A stretch of DNA of 64,000 bases from Desertimonas sp963732335 (GTDB lineage: Bacteria > Actinomycetota > Acidimicrobiia > Acidimicrobiales > Ilumatobacteraceae), in the NCBI GenBank assembly GCA_963732335.1, contig CAVSZO010000027.1, positions 124,001 to 188,000 of the forward strand, read 5' to 3'. Of this stretch, positions 9,616-18,938 are shown piece after piece (position 1 is the first letter of the stretch; each line of letters starts with the position of its first letter). Under the pieces are notes generated by a model, which was given only the letters and a program-made list of their open reading frames with translations, did no database searches and was not told the origin of the DNA. A program made the position numbers and the translations under genes.

Positions 9616-10754
9616 GCGCCGCCGCCACGTCGCCGGAACGGAGCACGTCGAAGAACGCCCCCGTCGACCCGGTGGTCTTCAGCCTGCCGCGCATGTAGGC
9701 GACGGTCGGCTCGAACGAAGGGTCGCGGACGTCGTCGAGGGGCACGGTGATCACGACGTCGGCGTCGTCGGGACCCTCGACGATCTCGTTCGACTTGGCG
9801 ACGAACACGCGGTACTGCACCGTCGGCATCGCCGCGCTCACCTGCTCACTCTTGACGGAGTCGCGGATCCCCTCGAACAGATCGCCCTCTGTGCGGTGCG
9901 CCGGGATCGGTCCCACGAGGGAGCGGGCGAGCACCCATTCCTCCCATGGCCACACAGCGTTCAACTCGTCGTCGTCCAGCCCGAACCACCAGGCCTCGGC
10001 CGGGTCGATCTGTGTGGCGTGGGCGCGCGAGCGCCCCGCTGCGGGCCCACTGGAAGTCGGCGATGTCGATTCGCGTCGTGATCCGTTCGTCGGTGTTCGG
10101 CCGGTCGAACCACTTCTCTTCGAACGGTGAGGACCCGTTCTTGGCGATCAGCGCCTGATGCACCGTGCGCATGCGGTCGAGCGACCACGTGGCGTAGTAC
10201 AGCTTGGAAGGCTGGAAGGGCACGCCGAGGTCCGGATACCAATCGGGATCTCCGGCACGGTCGAAGGCGAGCACGGAGATGTCGTGGACGCGCAGGTGGT
10301 CGGGATGCGGGTAGACCCGCTGGTCGTCGCCGTAGGTGAGCACGACTTGCGGACGGGTCCGGCGGATGACGGCCACCAGCCGTCCCGTCGCCTCGTCGAT
10401 GTCGGCCTGGTGGAACGACTCGGGATGCTCGTTGCTCTCGCTGTCCGGCATCCCCGAGTCGCGATAGCCGAGCATCTCGATCTCGTCGAAACCGATGAGG
10501 GCAGCGGAGGCCGCCAACTCGAGCGGGCGCAGCTCGGCAAGCAAGGCCTTCTCCGCCTCCGGCGACAAGTCGTGGAACGGGCCCCCGGGCTCGCGCAGCG
10601 ACGGGTTCTGGAGATCACCCTCCTCCCCCCCGGTGCAACAGACGAGCACTGTGTGGACGTTTTCGGCGTGGTACTTGGCGACCGTCGCCGCTCCCTTCGA
10701 GGCCTCGTCGTCGGGATGGGCGTGGACACTGAGCAGCGCAAGCCGGTCCTGCAC
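9590..10754 (-). CDS. mca: Mycothiol S-conjugate amidase with SCP2-like C-terminal tail
   Basis: The N-terminus RLALLSVHAHPDDEASKGAA has the AHPDD zinc motif of PIG-L/MshB/Mca enzymes, with HPDHLRVHDISVLAF carrying the third ligand. The glutamate-rich CTGGEEGDLQNP region matches Mca. The enzyme cleaves mycothiol S-conjugates for detoxification. A frame break near 10030 separates FQWARSGAL from HATQIDPAEAWWFGLDDDELN. After the usual Mca end (LFEGI) the same frame continues about 90 residues as an SCP2-like segment with AYMRGRLKTTGSTGAFFDVL. GTG 10754 lies 7 nt after TAGCCT. Confidence 0.82.
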
Positions 10755-10804
10755 GGCGGCCAGGCTAGCGACGGGCCCGCCGGTCGAATGAGTGACATCG
10801 GCCC

Positions 10805-10810
10805 TACGCT
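10805..10810 (+). promoter_or_regulatory. -10 box for PEBP lipoprotein
   Basis: TACGCT ends 8 nt before ATG 10819. A GTGACAT block lies just upstream. Confidence 0.45.
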
Positions 10811-10818
10811 CTGGCGCC

Positions 10819-11579
10819 ATGCGACGACGTCGACTTGCGTGCTTGGCGCTCGCCGCCACCGTCACGGTGATCACCGCGTGCGACACCGACGACGGCCGTG
10901 AGATGCAGACGCCCGATTCCTACGCCAGGTTCCAACTGCAGAACACGACGACGTCGACTTCAACGACCGTGGCTCCTCCCCCGACCGAGTTCATCCCGGC
11001 GACGTCGTCGACGACCTCGTCGACCACGTCGACCACGAGCTCGACGACGACGACAGCCTCGACGGGTTCGACGACGACGTCGACCGGGCCGGCAGCGCAG
11101 CCTGACGAGCACGGCGTCCGGCGGCACCGAGGCGGCGACTCCAGTTCATCGGACCGTGGGACGACGGCGCGGCCATCCCCGTCGAGTACACGTGCGACGG
11201 CGCCGGCGACGTCCCGCTGATCACGTGGACGGCGCCGCCGGAGGGCACCGCCGAGCTGGCGCTGTCCGTCCTCGACCCCGATGCCGACGGCTTCGTGCAC
11301 TGGCTCGTCATCGGGCTGCCGGCACAGGCCGGATCGGTCGGCGGTGGCGAGCCGCTCGTCGACGGAGCGGCCGAGGCGGTCAACTCCTTCGGCAACCCCG
11401 GCTGGGGCGGCCCGTGCCCACCACCAGGTGGTGGACCGCACGCCTACCAGTTCACGCTGCACCTGCTCGACCAGCAGGTCGAGCTGCCGGCCGACACTCC
11501 GACCAACGAGCTCGTCGCCGCGGTCGAGGCGGCGACGGCGAGCAGCGTCACGTTCACCGGCACCTACGAGCGCGCCTGA
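10819..11579 (+). CDS. YbhB/YbcL (PEBP-like) lipoprotein with Ser/Thr stalk (frameshifted)
   Basis: ATG 10819 starts a lipoprotein signal, LALAATVTVITAC, with the lipobox Cys near residue 20. A Ser/Thr-rich low-complexity stalk follows (about residues 37-95). After a break near 11140 the phosphatidylethanolamine-binding fold appears: FIGPWDDGAAIPVEYTCDG, DPDADGFVHWLVIGLP and GWGGPCPPPGGGPHAY, the last being the PEBP ligand-site loop. Bacterial members are of unclear function. It would sit outside the membrane on a flexible tether. Confidence 0.83.
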
Positions 11580-11584
11580 CTTCG

Positions 11585-12507
11585 ATGTCACTCCCACCAC
11601 CCACCGGGCTGCCTCAGCCCCCCGCAGCCGAACGAACCTTCTGCTACCGGCATCCCAACCGCGAGGCGGGAAGGCGGTGCACACGGTGCGGCCGGCCGGC
11701 ATGCACCGAGTGCCTCGTCCGCGCCGACATCGGGAGCCAGTGCGTCGAGTGCGCCCAGAAGGGACGGCCGGCGGCACGCACACGGGCCCGCGATTGGAGC
11801 GCCCGTCAGCCGATTCTCGTCACCTACTCGCTGATCGCGATCAACCTCGCCGTGTTCGGTTGGATGGTCGCCCGCGACCGCGGAGAACTTGAACCCTGGC
11901 GGTTCGATCACCAGGAAGCCGCCGATCTGGCCCTCGCTGAGCAGCGTCGATCGTTCGGCACTACCACTGGCACCATCGAGTTGATCGACGTCACCGACAG
12001 TGGTACCGGCTCGTGTCGTCGAGCTTTCCTCCATTCGGGATCATCCACCTCGCCTTCAACATGCTTCTTGTTGTTCCAGCTCGGCTCAGCTTCTCGAACC
12101 GATGCTCGGACGAGTGCGCTTCGTCCTGCTGTACATCGCCTCGATGCTCGGCGGGTCGGCCGGAGCGCTGTTGCTCTGCAGCCCAACGAGCGGGTCTGCA
12201 CGGCGGCGCATCCGGTGCCGTGTTCGGCCTGCTCGGAGCGGCCGCCGTGATCATGTATCCGGCGGGGAGTCAACCCGCTGTCCACTGGGATCGGCATCAT
12301 TGATCGTCCTCAACCTGTTCATCACGTTCACGATTCGGCGGCATCTCGATCGGTGGCCACATCGGCGGTCTCGTCGCCGGAGCCGCCGCCGGATCGCTGA
12401 TGGCTGCGCCGCGCCATGCCCGCCAGCCGGAGTGGGTGTCGTATGTCGCCCCGGTCGCCGTGGCCGTGGTCGCGGTCGTCGTCTCGATGGTGGCGACCAA
12501 CTCCTGA
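11585..12507 (+). CDS. Rhomboid intramembrane protease with N-terminal zinc-binding B-box (multiple frameshifts)
   Basis: The N-terminus CYRHPNREAGRRCTRCGRP plus CTECLVRADIGSQCVEC is the B-box-like zinc domain found ahead of actinobacterial rhomboids. The first membrane span is ILVTYSLIAINLAVFGWMVA. Several frames then give WYRLVSSSF, IHLAFNMLLL, FVLLYIASMLGG, the nucleophile motif GGASGAVFGLLGAAAVI and the catalytic-His helix SIGGHIGGLVAGAAAGSL. The stop is TGA 12505-12507. At least four breaks occur between 12000 and 12350. It would cut membrane proteins within the bilayer. Confidence 0.8.
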
Positions 12508-12549
12508 GTCGCCGAGACGACTGTGACACCCCATGTTCATGATGGGGGC

Positions 12550-12747
12550 ATGAGCACATCACGCAGCTCCGATCAACTCAGCCTGTTCCCGGCGACGAGC
12601 ACCCTTCCCGAGCGCTTCCGTCTCGACGAGGCCACACGCCGCCGGGGTCTGCGCCACGTCGCCCGCATCCGTGCGCAGCTCGAGGCGCGGTATCCGTCCA
12701 AGCCGGCGGCAAGGTCGCCGGTCCGGGCGCCCCGCACCGCCGCCTAG
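12550..12747 (+). CDS. Small basic protein, 65 aa
   Basis: MSTSRSSDQLSLFPATSTL to RAPRTAA, an Arg-rich helical segment (RLDEATRRRGLRHVARIRAQLEARY). I do not recognise a family with certainty; similar short proteins occur near other actinobacterial genes. ATG 12550 follows a run of G. Confidence 0.45.
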   Translation: MSTSRSSDQLSLFPATSTLPERFRLDEATRRRGLRHVARIRAQLEARYPSKPAARSPVRAPRTAA

Positions 12748-13051
12748 CGGCGGGTTCAGTGCGGTGGCGCAACTTGGCGATCACCGCGGCGTCCTCGGGC
12801 GGCATCAACGGGCCGTACGGGGCGCTGTACACGCCCTTGCGGCCTCCTGGTTCGCTGAGGGCGAACAGGATCACCTCGTCGTCGGGATCGGACTGGCCCT
12901 CGAATCGCATCGTGCGGTCGATCGTCACCACTGACGGGTCGGCGTCGAGGCCGCTCTCGCTGCAGCGCAACAGCCCGTCGCGAGTGGCGAACCAGTTTCC
13001 CGTGTAGCCCTCGGCCTGCAGGGCAGCGATCACCTCCGACAGCGTGGCCAT
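12744..13051 (-). CDS. Small conserved protein, about 100 aa
   Basis: From ATG 13051: MATLSEVIAALQAEGYTGNW, RFEGQSDPDDEVILFALSE, then AAVIAKLRHR. This pattern (an N-terminal helix, then RFEGxSDPDDE) belongs to a short actinobacterial family of unknown function that is often mislabelled as a phosphoribosyl-pyrophosphate enzyme. The frame stays open to 12578, but a TAG at 12744-12746 one frame over is the likely original stop. It follows the luciferase-like gene by 26 nt on the same strand. Confidence 0.6.
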
Positions 13052-13077
13052 CGGATCGCCGTCCACGTCGAGCGACG

Positions 13078-14094
13078 CTAGCGCCTCACCGCGCGACTGG
13101 GCGCCAGGCCGCGGGCGGCGTCCCAGAACGAGACGTCGGGATCGAGGGGAAGGATCGCCAGCGACGACGTCGTGACGCCGTTGTCGAAGTACTCCTGGAT
13201 CCGGGCGCGGCACCTTTCCGCCGAGCCGTGCACGACGAGCTCGTCGACGACGGAGTCGGGAATCGCCGCCAGGGCGGCCTGGCGATCGCCCGCCGCCCAG
13301 GCATCCCACATCGGCTGCAGCGCCTCGCCACGGCCGAGCCAGCGATGGAACTCGGCGTAGACCGGCACGTTGAGGTACACGGCGATGGCGAAGCGGGCGC
13401 CGGCACGGACGACTTCGGCGTTCTCGCTCGGGCACACGAAGATGCGGGCGACGATCTCGCGGTGAGCTCCCCCGCTGGCCTCCTCGACGACGCCGACAAC
13501 GCGTCGCACATCGCTCGGCGCCAGCCAGTTGATGATCGCCCCGTCAGCCTCGCGCCCGGCCAGCCGCAGCATCCCCTCGCGCAGGGCGGCGATCAGGATC
13601 GGCGGCGCCTGTTCGGGATGCACACCGAGGCGGAAGCCGCGGACCTCGAAGGTGTCGTACGTGGCCGAGACCTTCTCCCCCGACAACGCATCGCGGAGGA
13701 AGCGCACGACGTCGCGCACCTTCTTGTACGGCTCGACGAACGGCACGCCGTTCCAGCGTTCGACGATCACGTTGCTCGACGAACCGATGCCGACGGCGAA
13801 ACGCCCGGGCGCGGCGTCCGCCAGTGAGGCGACGCTCTGGGCGAGACACGCCGGCGCCCTCGTGAACGCCGGGACGATCGCCGTCCCGAGGCGCAGCCTG
13901 GGCTCCCACGCGGCGGCGAGCGCCAGCGGGGTGAAGGCGTCGGTGGCGTCGGCCTCGGCGGACCACGCGTCGGTGTAGCCCAGGTCGGCGAGCTCGGCGA
14001 GCCCGTCCCGGTGGGTGTGCAACGGACCCGGCAGCGGCACGGTCATGCCCGGCCGCACCGGCGGCGGTACATCGGGGTTGATCGACGTCATCAC
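13078..14094 (-). CDS. LLM-class (luciferase-like) F420-dependent oxidoreductase
   Basis: An intact 338-residue protein. ELADLGYTDAWSAEA, RLRLGTAIVPAFTRAPACLA and GRFAVGIGSSSNVIVERWNG are the conserved strands of the luciferase-like TIM barrel. GEKVSATYDTFEVRGFRLG and PPILIAALREGMLRLAGREADG match actinobacterial F420-dependent members that reduce or oxidise small molecules. The substrate is unknown. It may be co-transcribed with the small gene at 12744-13051. Confidence 0.87.
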   Translation of the reverse strand: MMTSINPDVPPPVRPGMTVPLPGPLHTHRDGLAELADLGYTDAWSAEADATDAFTPLALAAAWEPRLRLGTAIVPAFTRAPACLAQSVASLADAAPGRFAVGIGSSSNVIVERWNGVPFVEPYKKVRDVVRFLRDALSGEKVSATYDTFEVRGFRLGVHPEQAPPILIAALREGMLRLAGREADGAIINWLAPSDVRRVVGVVEEASGGAHREIVARIFVCPSENAEVVRAGARFAIAVYLNVPVYAEFHRWLGRGEALQPMWDAWAAGDRQAALAAIPDSVVDELVVHGSAERCRARIQEYFDNGVTTSSLAILPLDPDVSFWDAARGLAPSRAVRR

Positions 14095-14149
14095 CGGTGT
14101 CTAGCCGACGTGCCGACGGCGCGGCGACTGCGCGAGACGCCGGCGCGGC

Positions 14150-14155
14150 TACCGT
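14150..14155 (+). promoter_or_regulatory. -10 box for acyl-CoA synthetase
   Basis: TACCGT ends 9 nt before ATG 14165, a leaderless arrangement. Confidence 0.45.
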
Positions 14156-14164
14156 TCGCCTCCA

Positions 14165-15700
14165 ATGCATGTCGCGTTGACGGTCAACGACTTCCTGCGC
14201 CGGGCCGAGCTGCTGTATCCCCACCGCGTCGGCGTCGTCGACGAGCCGGACCAGCCGGCACCGTCGTGGGGCACGCTGACGTACGCCGAGATGGCCGAGC
14301 GGGCACGGGCGCTCGCTGCCGGGCTCGACGCCCTCGGCATCGGTGCGGGCGAGCGGGTGGCCATCGTCAGCCACAACTCGGCGCGGCTGATCACGGCGCT
14401 GTTCGGTGTCTCCGGGTCGGGGCGGATCCTCGTTCCGATCAACTTCCGGCTCGTCGCCGACGAGGTCTCCTACATCGTCGAGCACAGCGGGGCGCGCATC
14501 CTGCTCGTCGATCCCGAACTCGACGAAGCGCTGTCCGGTGTCACGTGTGAGCGCCGGCTGGTGATCGGTGAGGAGGCCGACGAGTTGTTGTTGCGCCGCG
14601 GCGTCGAGCCGCAGCCGTGGGACGCCGACGAGGCGGCGACGGCGACGATCAACTACACGTCGGGGACGACCGCCCGACCCAAGGGAGTGCAGCTCACCCA
14701 CCGCAACGTCTGGATCAACGCCACGACGTTCGGCTGGCACATCGGTGTCAACGACCGCGACGTCTACCTGCACACGCTGCCGCAGTTCCACTGCAACGGC
14801 TGGGGGATGCTCTATGCCGTGACGGGCATGGGCGCCAAGCACGTCGTGCTGCGCAAGGTCGACGGCGCCGAGATCCTCCGCCGCGTCGACGAGCACGGCG
14901 TGACGCTGATGTGCGGCGCCCCCGCCGTGCTCAACATGATCCTCGACGCGGCGAGCACGTGGGAGGGGCCGATCCCGGGCTCCGGCCGCACCCGGATCGT
15001 CGTCGCCGGGGCGCCGCCGCCGACACGCACGATCGAGCGCACCGAGACCGAGCTCGGCTGGGAGTTCGTGCAGATCTACGGGCTCACCGAGACGTCGCCG
15101 CTGCTGACTATGAATCGCCGGCGCGCCGAGTTCGACGAGCTCTCGCCGACCGAACGGGCGGTGCGCCTCGGTCGCGCCGGCGGACCGGCGATCGGCTGCG
15201 AGATGGCCGTCGACGAGCACGGCGAGGTGCTGGCGCGCAGCAACGTCGTGATGGAGGGGTACTGGAACCAGCCGGAGGCCACGGCCGCAGCGATCGTCGA
15301 TGGTTGGTTCCACACGGGCGACGGCGGCTCGATCGACGAGGACAACTACGTCGTGATCTCCGACCGCAAGAAGGACGTGATCATCTCCGGTGGCGAGAAC
15401 GTGTCGTCGATCGAGGTCGAGGACGCCATCTTCCAGCACCCCGACGTGGCCGAGGTCGCCGTCATCGGCATCCCCGACGAGAAGTGGGGCGAGCTCGTCA
15501 CCGCCCTCGTCGTCACCGTGCCCGACAGCAAGCTGTCCGCCGACGACGTGATCGCCTGGACGAAGCAGCGGCTGGCTGGCTACAAGTGCCCCAAACGGGT
15601 CGAGTTCCGCAGCGAGTTGGCCCGCACCGCCACCGGCAAGCTGCAGAAGTTCAAGCTGCGCGAGCCGTTCTGGTCCGGCCACACCCGCCAGGTCCACTGA
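14165..15700 (+). CDS. AMP-dependent acyl-CoA synthetase/ligase
   Basis: An intact 511-residue member of the ANL superfamily. INYTSGTTARPKGVQLTHRN is the ATP-binding P-loop, VQIYGLTETSP the A5 motif, GWFHTGDGGSIDED the A7 motif and VISDRKKDVIISGGENVSS the A8 hinge. The end GKLQKFKLRE holds the catalytic Lys. It activates a carboxylic acid to the acyl-CoA through an acyl-adenylate. The sequence suits medium-chain or aromatic acids, but specificity cannot be told here. Confidence 0.93.
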   Translation: MHVALTVNDFLRRAELLYPHRVGVVDEPDQPAPSWGTLTYAEMAERARALAAGLDALGIGAGERVAIVSHNSARLITALFGVSGSGRILVPINFRLVADEVSYIVEHSGARILLVDPELDEALSGVTCERRLVIGEEADELLLRRGVEPQPWDADEAATATINYTSGTTARPKGVQLTHRNVWINATTFGWHIGVNDRDVYLHTLPQFHCNGWGMLYAVTGMGAKHVVLRKVDGAEILRRVDEHGVTLMCGAPAVLNMILDAASTWEGPIPGSGRTRIVVAGAPPPTRTIERTETELGWEFVQIYGLTETSPLLTMNRRRAEFDELSPTERAVRLGRAGGPAIGCEMAVDEHGEVLARSNVVMEGYWNQPEATAAAIVDGWFHTGDGGSIDEDNYVVISDRKKDVIISGGENVSSIEVEDAIFQHPDVAEVAVIGIPDEKWGELVTALVVTVPDSKLSADDVIAWTKQRLAGYKCPKRVEFRSELARTATGKLQKFKLREPFWSGHTRQVH

Positions 15701-15723
15701 CCGCGTCCGCCGTCCGGCGTTCC

Positions 15724-15763
15724 GCGGCCACGTGTGAGACAGAAGTGGCTCACACGTGGCCGC
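15724..15763. terminator. Perfect 15-bp hairpin between convergent genes
   Basis: Arms 15724-15738 (gcggccacgtgtgag) and 15749-15763 (ctcacacgtggccgc) are exact complements around a 10-nt loop. It lies just after the synthetase stop, and the fasciclin-gene stop is inside the right arm. It is a likely two-way terminator. Confidence 0.75.
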
Positions 15764-16444
15764 AGAACTGGCGGCTCAGGTGGTGGGCGGCGTGCTCGCC
15801 GCGCTCACTGGGCATTCGGCGCTCCGTCATCTGAGTCCGCCCTGTCGGCATCGAGCAAATGACGAAGCAGTCCTCGGGAGCCGGCGGGGTCAGCACGCGA
15901 TCGATCACGTGCACGGTTGCGTTGGCGGTCGTGATGTTCCAGCAAGTCGCCATTGCCGCACCACCGTTGATGATCAGTGCACCGTCTTCATCGGTGGTGA
16001 ACCCGAGCTCCCCGCCTTGAACGGATGTGACACTGCCCGCCTCGGCCAGGTCGGCCGCGCTCAGCGACTCGCCGGCTACAACGTGGTAAGTGAGGATGCT
16101 CGTCAACAACTCGGTATCGGCCAGGATCACGTCGAGGTCGGACGGAGGGACATCCGCAAACGCCTCGTTGCCGGGGCAAAGATTGTGAACGGACCTTCGC
16201 CATTCAACGTGTCGACGAGGCCGGCAGCCTGAACGGCCGCCGACAACGTCGTCAAATAGGGATTGTTGGACGCCGCTGTGGCGACCGGGTCATCGGCCAT
16301 GCCCACGAACGAGCCTTCACCTTCGGCCGGAATTGAAGCGCAGAACGGGCCCGCAGGGTCGCCCGGGTCCACGACCGAGCGGGCGGAGATGAGTTGGAAG
16401 AACGGGTTGGCGGCTTCGGGTTCGAAGGGGATGTAGCCTTTCAT
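15750..16444 (-). CDS. Fasciclin (FAS1) domain protein, possibly N-terminally truncated
   Basis: NNPYLTTLSAAVQAAGLVDT, GPFTIFAP, then after a break near 16170 FADVPPSDLDVILAD, LLTSILTYHVVAGESLSA and VHVIDRVLTPP: a single FAS1 domain, a cell-surface adhesion fold. FAS1 proteins normally have a signal peptide, but here the frame begins with MKGYIPFEPEAAN and no signal. The start lies where the sequence style changes near 16445, so the N-terminus may have been cut off. About 50 odd residues follow the domain before the stop. Confidence 0.75.
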
Positions 16445-16473
16445 CGGGATTGCGACACGAGGAGGAACCGTTC

Positions 16474-17131
16474 ATGGACCTGTATCGCTTTGACCCGCTG
16501 GCGACGTCTGTCAAGCAGACCGTGTCGCGGCGCGCCGCCGTGGGCCGCCTCGGCGGCGGGGGGCTGGCCGCCGCCCTGCTCGCCACCGTCGGCCTCCAGC
16601 GGCGGGCCGCCGCCCAGGACGCCACGCCGGCCGCGCCGGCCGGCTGGCGGACCGAGCATTTGGAGGTCGAGTTCACGCCGGGCACCCCGCTGCCGGGGTC
16701 AGCATCACCCTCGCCGGCGGCGGGCCGCCGCAGCGGGGCGACTGGTTCTATATCGACTCGCCGCTCTACGCGGCCGGCGACGCCGGCGGCACCCAGATCG
16801 GCACCTACCAGTGCTTCGGGGCCTGGACCCACGCCGCCGACGACGCCGCCGCGCCGGACCTGCGCCTGACCACGGTCCAGTTCCGGTTCGACGACGGCGC
16901 GATCATGGGGGTGATCAACGAGCTCGGCGCCGACCCGAGCGCCATCGTCGGCGCGGTGCAGGGCGGGACCGGCCGGTACACCGGCGCCCTGGGGACCTTC
17001 CAGCAGCTGCCCGGGCCGGGGGTCACGGCGGTCCCGGCGACCACGGACGCGCGGGACGCGGGCACGCCGACGCCGCAGCCCCGGCCGTGGTGCGGGCCCC
17101 GTTCGACCTCATCCTGCCGGACCTCGGCTAG
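16474..17131 (+). CDS. Tat-exported allene-oxide-cyclase-barrel-like protein (frameshifted)
   Basis: ATG 16474 follows the strong ribosome site GAGGAGGAA. SRRAAVGRLGGGGLAAALLA is a twin-arginine-like signal ending at AAAQDATPAAP. After a break near 16697 the mature domain reads DWFYIDSPLYAAGD, IGTYQCFGAWTH and VGAVQGGTGRYTGALGTFQ, the GGTGRYxGAxG signature of dirigent/AOC-like eight-stranded barrels. A further break near 17060 leads to the end RAPFDLILPDLG. Such proteins, with DATPAA after the signal, remind me of Thermomicrobia. Function unknown. Confidence 0.65.
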
Positions 17132-17140
17132 GAGGACCCG

Positions 17141-17839
17141 ATGCGCGCACGATGGAGGGGGCCGGCCTCGCGCCGGCGCGTCCTCACCCAGGGTTTGGCC
17201 GGGGCGCTCGGGCTGGGGCTCGGGCTCGCGGGCGGCCGCGCGGCGGGCGCCCAGGAGGAGTTGGTCACCGTCTCGGGGGGCGGGGTCAACGTCAAGCAGA
17301 TGCCGAGCCCCGACGGGAGCGCCGAGGTCCCGCTGCGGGAGTCGTTCAGCTTCGACCCGCACTACGCCCAGTGCATCATCGAGGACAACCCGGCCGACTT
17401 CGCGATGGACACCTTCGCCATGGGCACGGTGGTGGTCGAGGCGCACACCTTCTTCATGGCGATGTACGCCACCGACCTGAGCCTGGTCAGCATCCGGGAC
17501 GGCGGCGGCGGCACGCGGGTGGCCAAGCTGACCGGGGCGCTGAGCTGCTCGACCGAAGCCGGCACGGCGAGCGGCACGGTCGGGTCGCGGACGGCGACCG
17601 AGCCGGCGTTCTACGAGATCGAGGCGGTCGACGGCGGGCACGGGGGCGGGGCGGCGGGGGACCGCTTCGCCTTCACCGTCTTCTTCGACCCCGAGCAGGC
17701 GCCGGTCAACCACGCCATCTTCGGCCCCAAGCCGACCTTCACCGGGGAGATGGTGGCCGGCGAGGTCACGATCGCGGTGCCGGCGGTCCTGCCTCTGCTG
17801 CCGGCCGAGACGCCCGGTGAGGGCACGCCGGCGGCGTAG
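17141..17839 (+). CDS. Exported protein, Tat-like signal, unknown function
   Basis: An intact 232-residue protein starting 9 nt after the upstream stop, with SD ggagg. SRRRVLTQGLAGALGLGLGL is a twin-arginine-like signal. The mature part (FAMGTVVVEAHTFFMAMYA, EPAFYEIEAVDGGHGGG, FTVFFDPEQAPVNHAIFG) looks like a beta-rich secreted domain I do not recognise. It ends TPGEGTPAA. It is probably co-transcribed with the previous gene and shares its GGC-rich codon style. Confidence 0.65.
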   Translation: MRARWRGPASRRRVLTQGLAGALGLGLGLAGGRAAGAQEELVTVSGGGVNVKQMPSPDGSAEVPLRESFSFDPHYAQCIIEDNPADFAMDTFAMGTVVVEAHTFFMAMYATDLSLVSIRDGGGGTRVAKLTGALSCSTEAGTASGTVGSRTATEPAFYEIEAVDGGHGGGAAGDRFAFTVFFDPEQAPVNHAIFGPKPTFTGEMVAGEVTIAVPAVLPLLPAETPGEGTPAA

Positions 17840-17936
17840 CGGCACCACCGAGAGATCGAGGCGGTCGGGGCCCGGGGGGCATGAGCGGCGCGGCGGGCCC
17901 CGATCGCACGGCAGGACAAGCGAGGCATTTCAATCG

Positions 17937-18062
17937 GTGTCCGTGCCCGTCAGGGGCACCGCTCGGCCGGCCTGGGAGCGGCAGCCGGGCGAGACCCGGC
18001 GGGTCTACGAGGCGTTCCGACAGTTCGTGACTTCGGCCCGCTGCGCTCTCTGCGGACGCTGA
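17937..18062 (+). pseudogene. Terminase-small-subunit-like fragment
   Basis: The reading PAWERQPGETRRVYEAFRQF, followed one frame over by RDFGPLRSLRTLTE, resembles the N-terminal helix-turn-helix of phage terminase small subunits (typically WERQPGESxxAYxAFxxYRDLGPxRS). Only about 40 residues exist and the frame is broken, so this is a remnant. From 18063 to 18334 I see no gene or clear structure. Confidence 0.4.
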
Positions 18063-18334
18063 CCGAGACTCCCAACGGTCGTCGGGTGCCTACTCACGTC
18101 GAGCCCGGTCCGCCCGCTGGGAGTGACGTCGCCGCGCCGACGCTGGGATGACGAGCGCGACCGCGTGGACGATAACGCTCGGCTCGAACGGTGGTCACCT
18201 GAGTTGTGAATCGGTTGTGATGGCGCACGCGCTCTGCGGTACCCGCTCACCGCTGCCGTCTTGCGACTCCATGAAGGTGTGTGCGCAACTAGCGATAGTC
18301 TGCGAGAGCTCAAGGTTCGCGACAGACGGGGGCG

Positions 18335-18911
18335 CTACGTCGGGACGTGGGGGGCGGTCATCCGGTTGAGATCGCGGAGGCTGAGCCCGAACGCCACGGT
18401 GGCACAGCCACGGAGGAACAGCCGGATCCCGAGGAGGATCGCCAGGACGACGACGGTCGCCTCCGGCCACACCAGAGCGAACACCCCGATGACGATGCTG
18501 AGCAGGCCGTCGAGCCACCACAGCCCCCAGCGGGGCAGCTCACGGCGGTAGCGGAAGGCGAACATCACCTCGCTCACGCCGCCGACGATCAGCCCGATGC
18601 CGACGATCGACCGCCAACGCCCACAGCGTGACGTCGGGCCACAGCAGCGCGGCGATCGCCGTCACCATCCAGATCGCAGCCAGCACGTACGACGGCCAGC
18701 GCACCTCGTGGCGCTCGGCCTGCGACAGCTCGTCGACTGCGGCGAAGGTCAGCCCGATGGCCACGAGGACCACCAGCGTGCCGACCGCGGCGAACGGGTT
18801 GAACAGCAGCAGCACCCCGACGACGCCGATCGCCACGCCGAGCACGACGACGAGCCACCAGCGGCGTAGCAGCGGAGTGATCCACGTCTCCGAGAACCCG
18901 ACGACCTGCAT
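18335..18911 (-). CDS. HdeD-like (DUF308) six-helix membrane protein, frameshifted
   Basis: ATG 18911 follows gggag. Repeated two-helix units WWLVVVLGVAIGVVGVLLLF, PSYVLAAIWMVTAIAALLWP, then after a break near 18605 GLWWLDGLLSIVIGVFALVW and ATVVVLAILLGIRLFLRGCA match HdeD-family proteins of about 190 residues. The E. coli member is linked to acid stress; the role here is unknown. Confidence 0.8.
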
Positions 18912-18938
18912 CGCGACTCCCTTCCGACGGCGATTCTG

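Noticed and set aside
10960..11100. Simple repeat (tcg/acg runs) as a mini-satellite
   Set aside because: It codes the Ser/Thr stalk of the PEBP lipoprotein; a similar run near 18945-19020 codes the tail of the serine hydrolase.
17840..17936. A small gene beginning at ATG 17881
   Set aside because: The frame has no recognisable protein and no ribosome site.
16445..18062. A prophage
   Set aside because: Only a 40-residue terminase-like scrap is present, with no integrase, structural genes or attachment sites.
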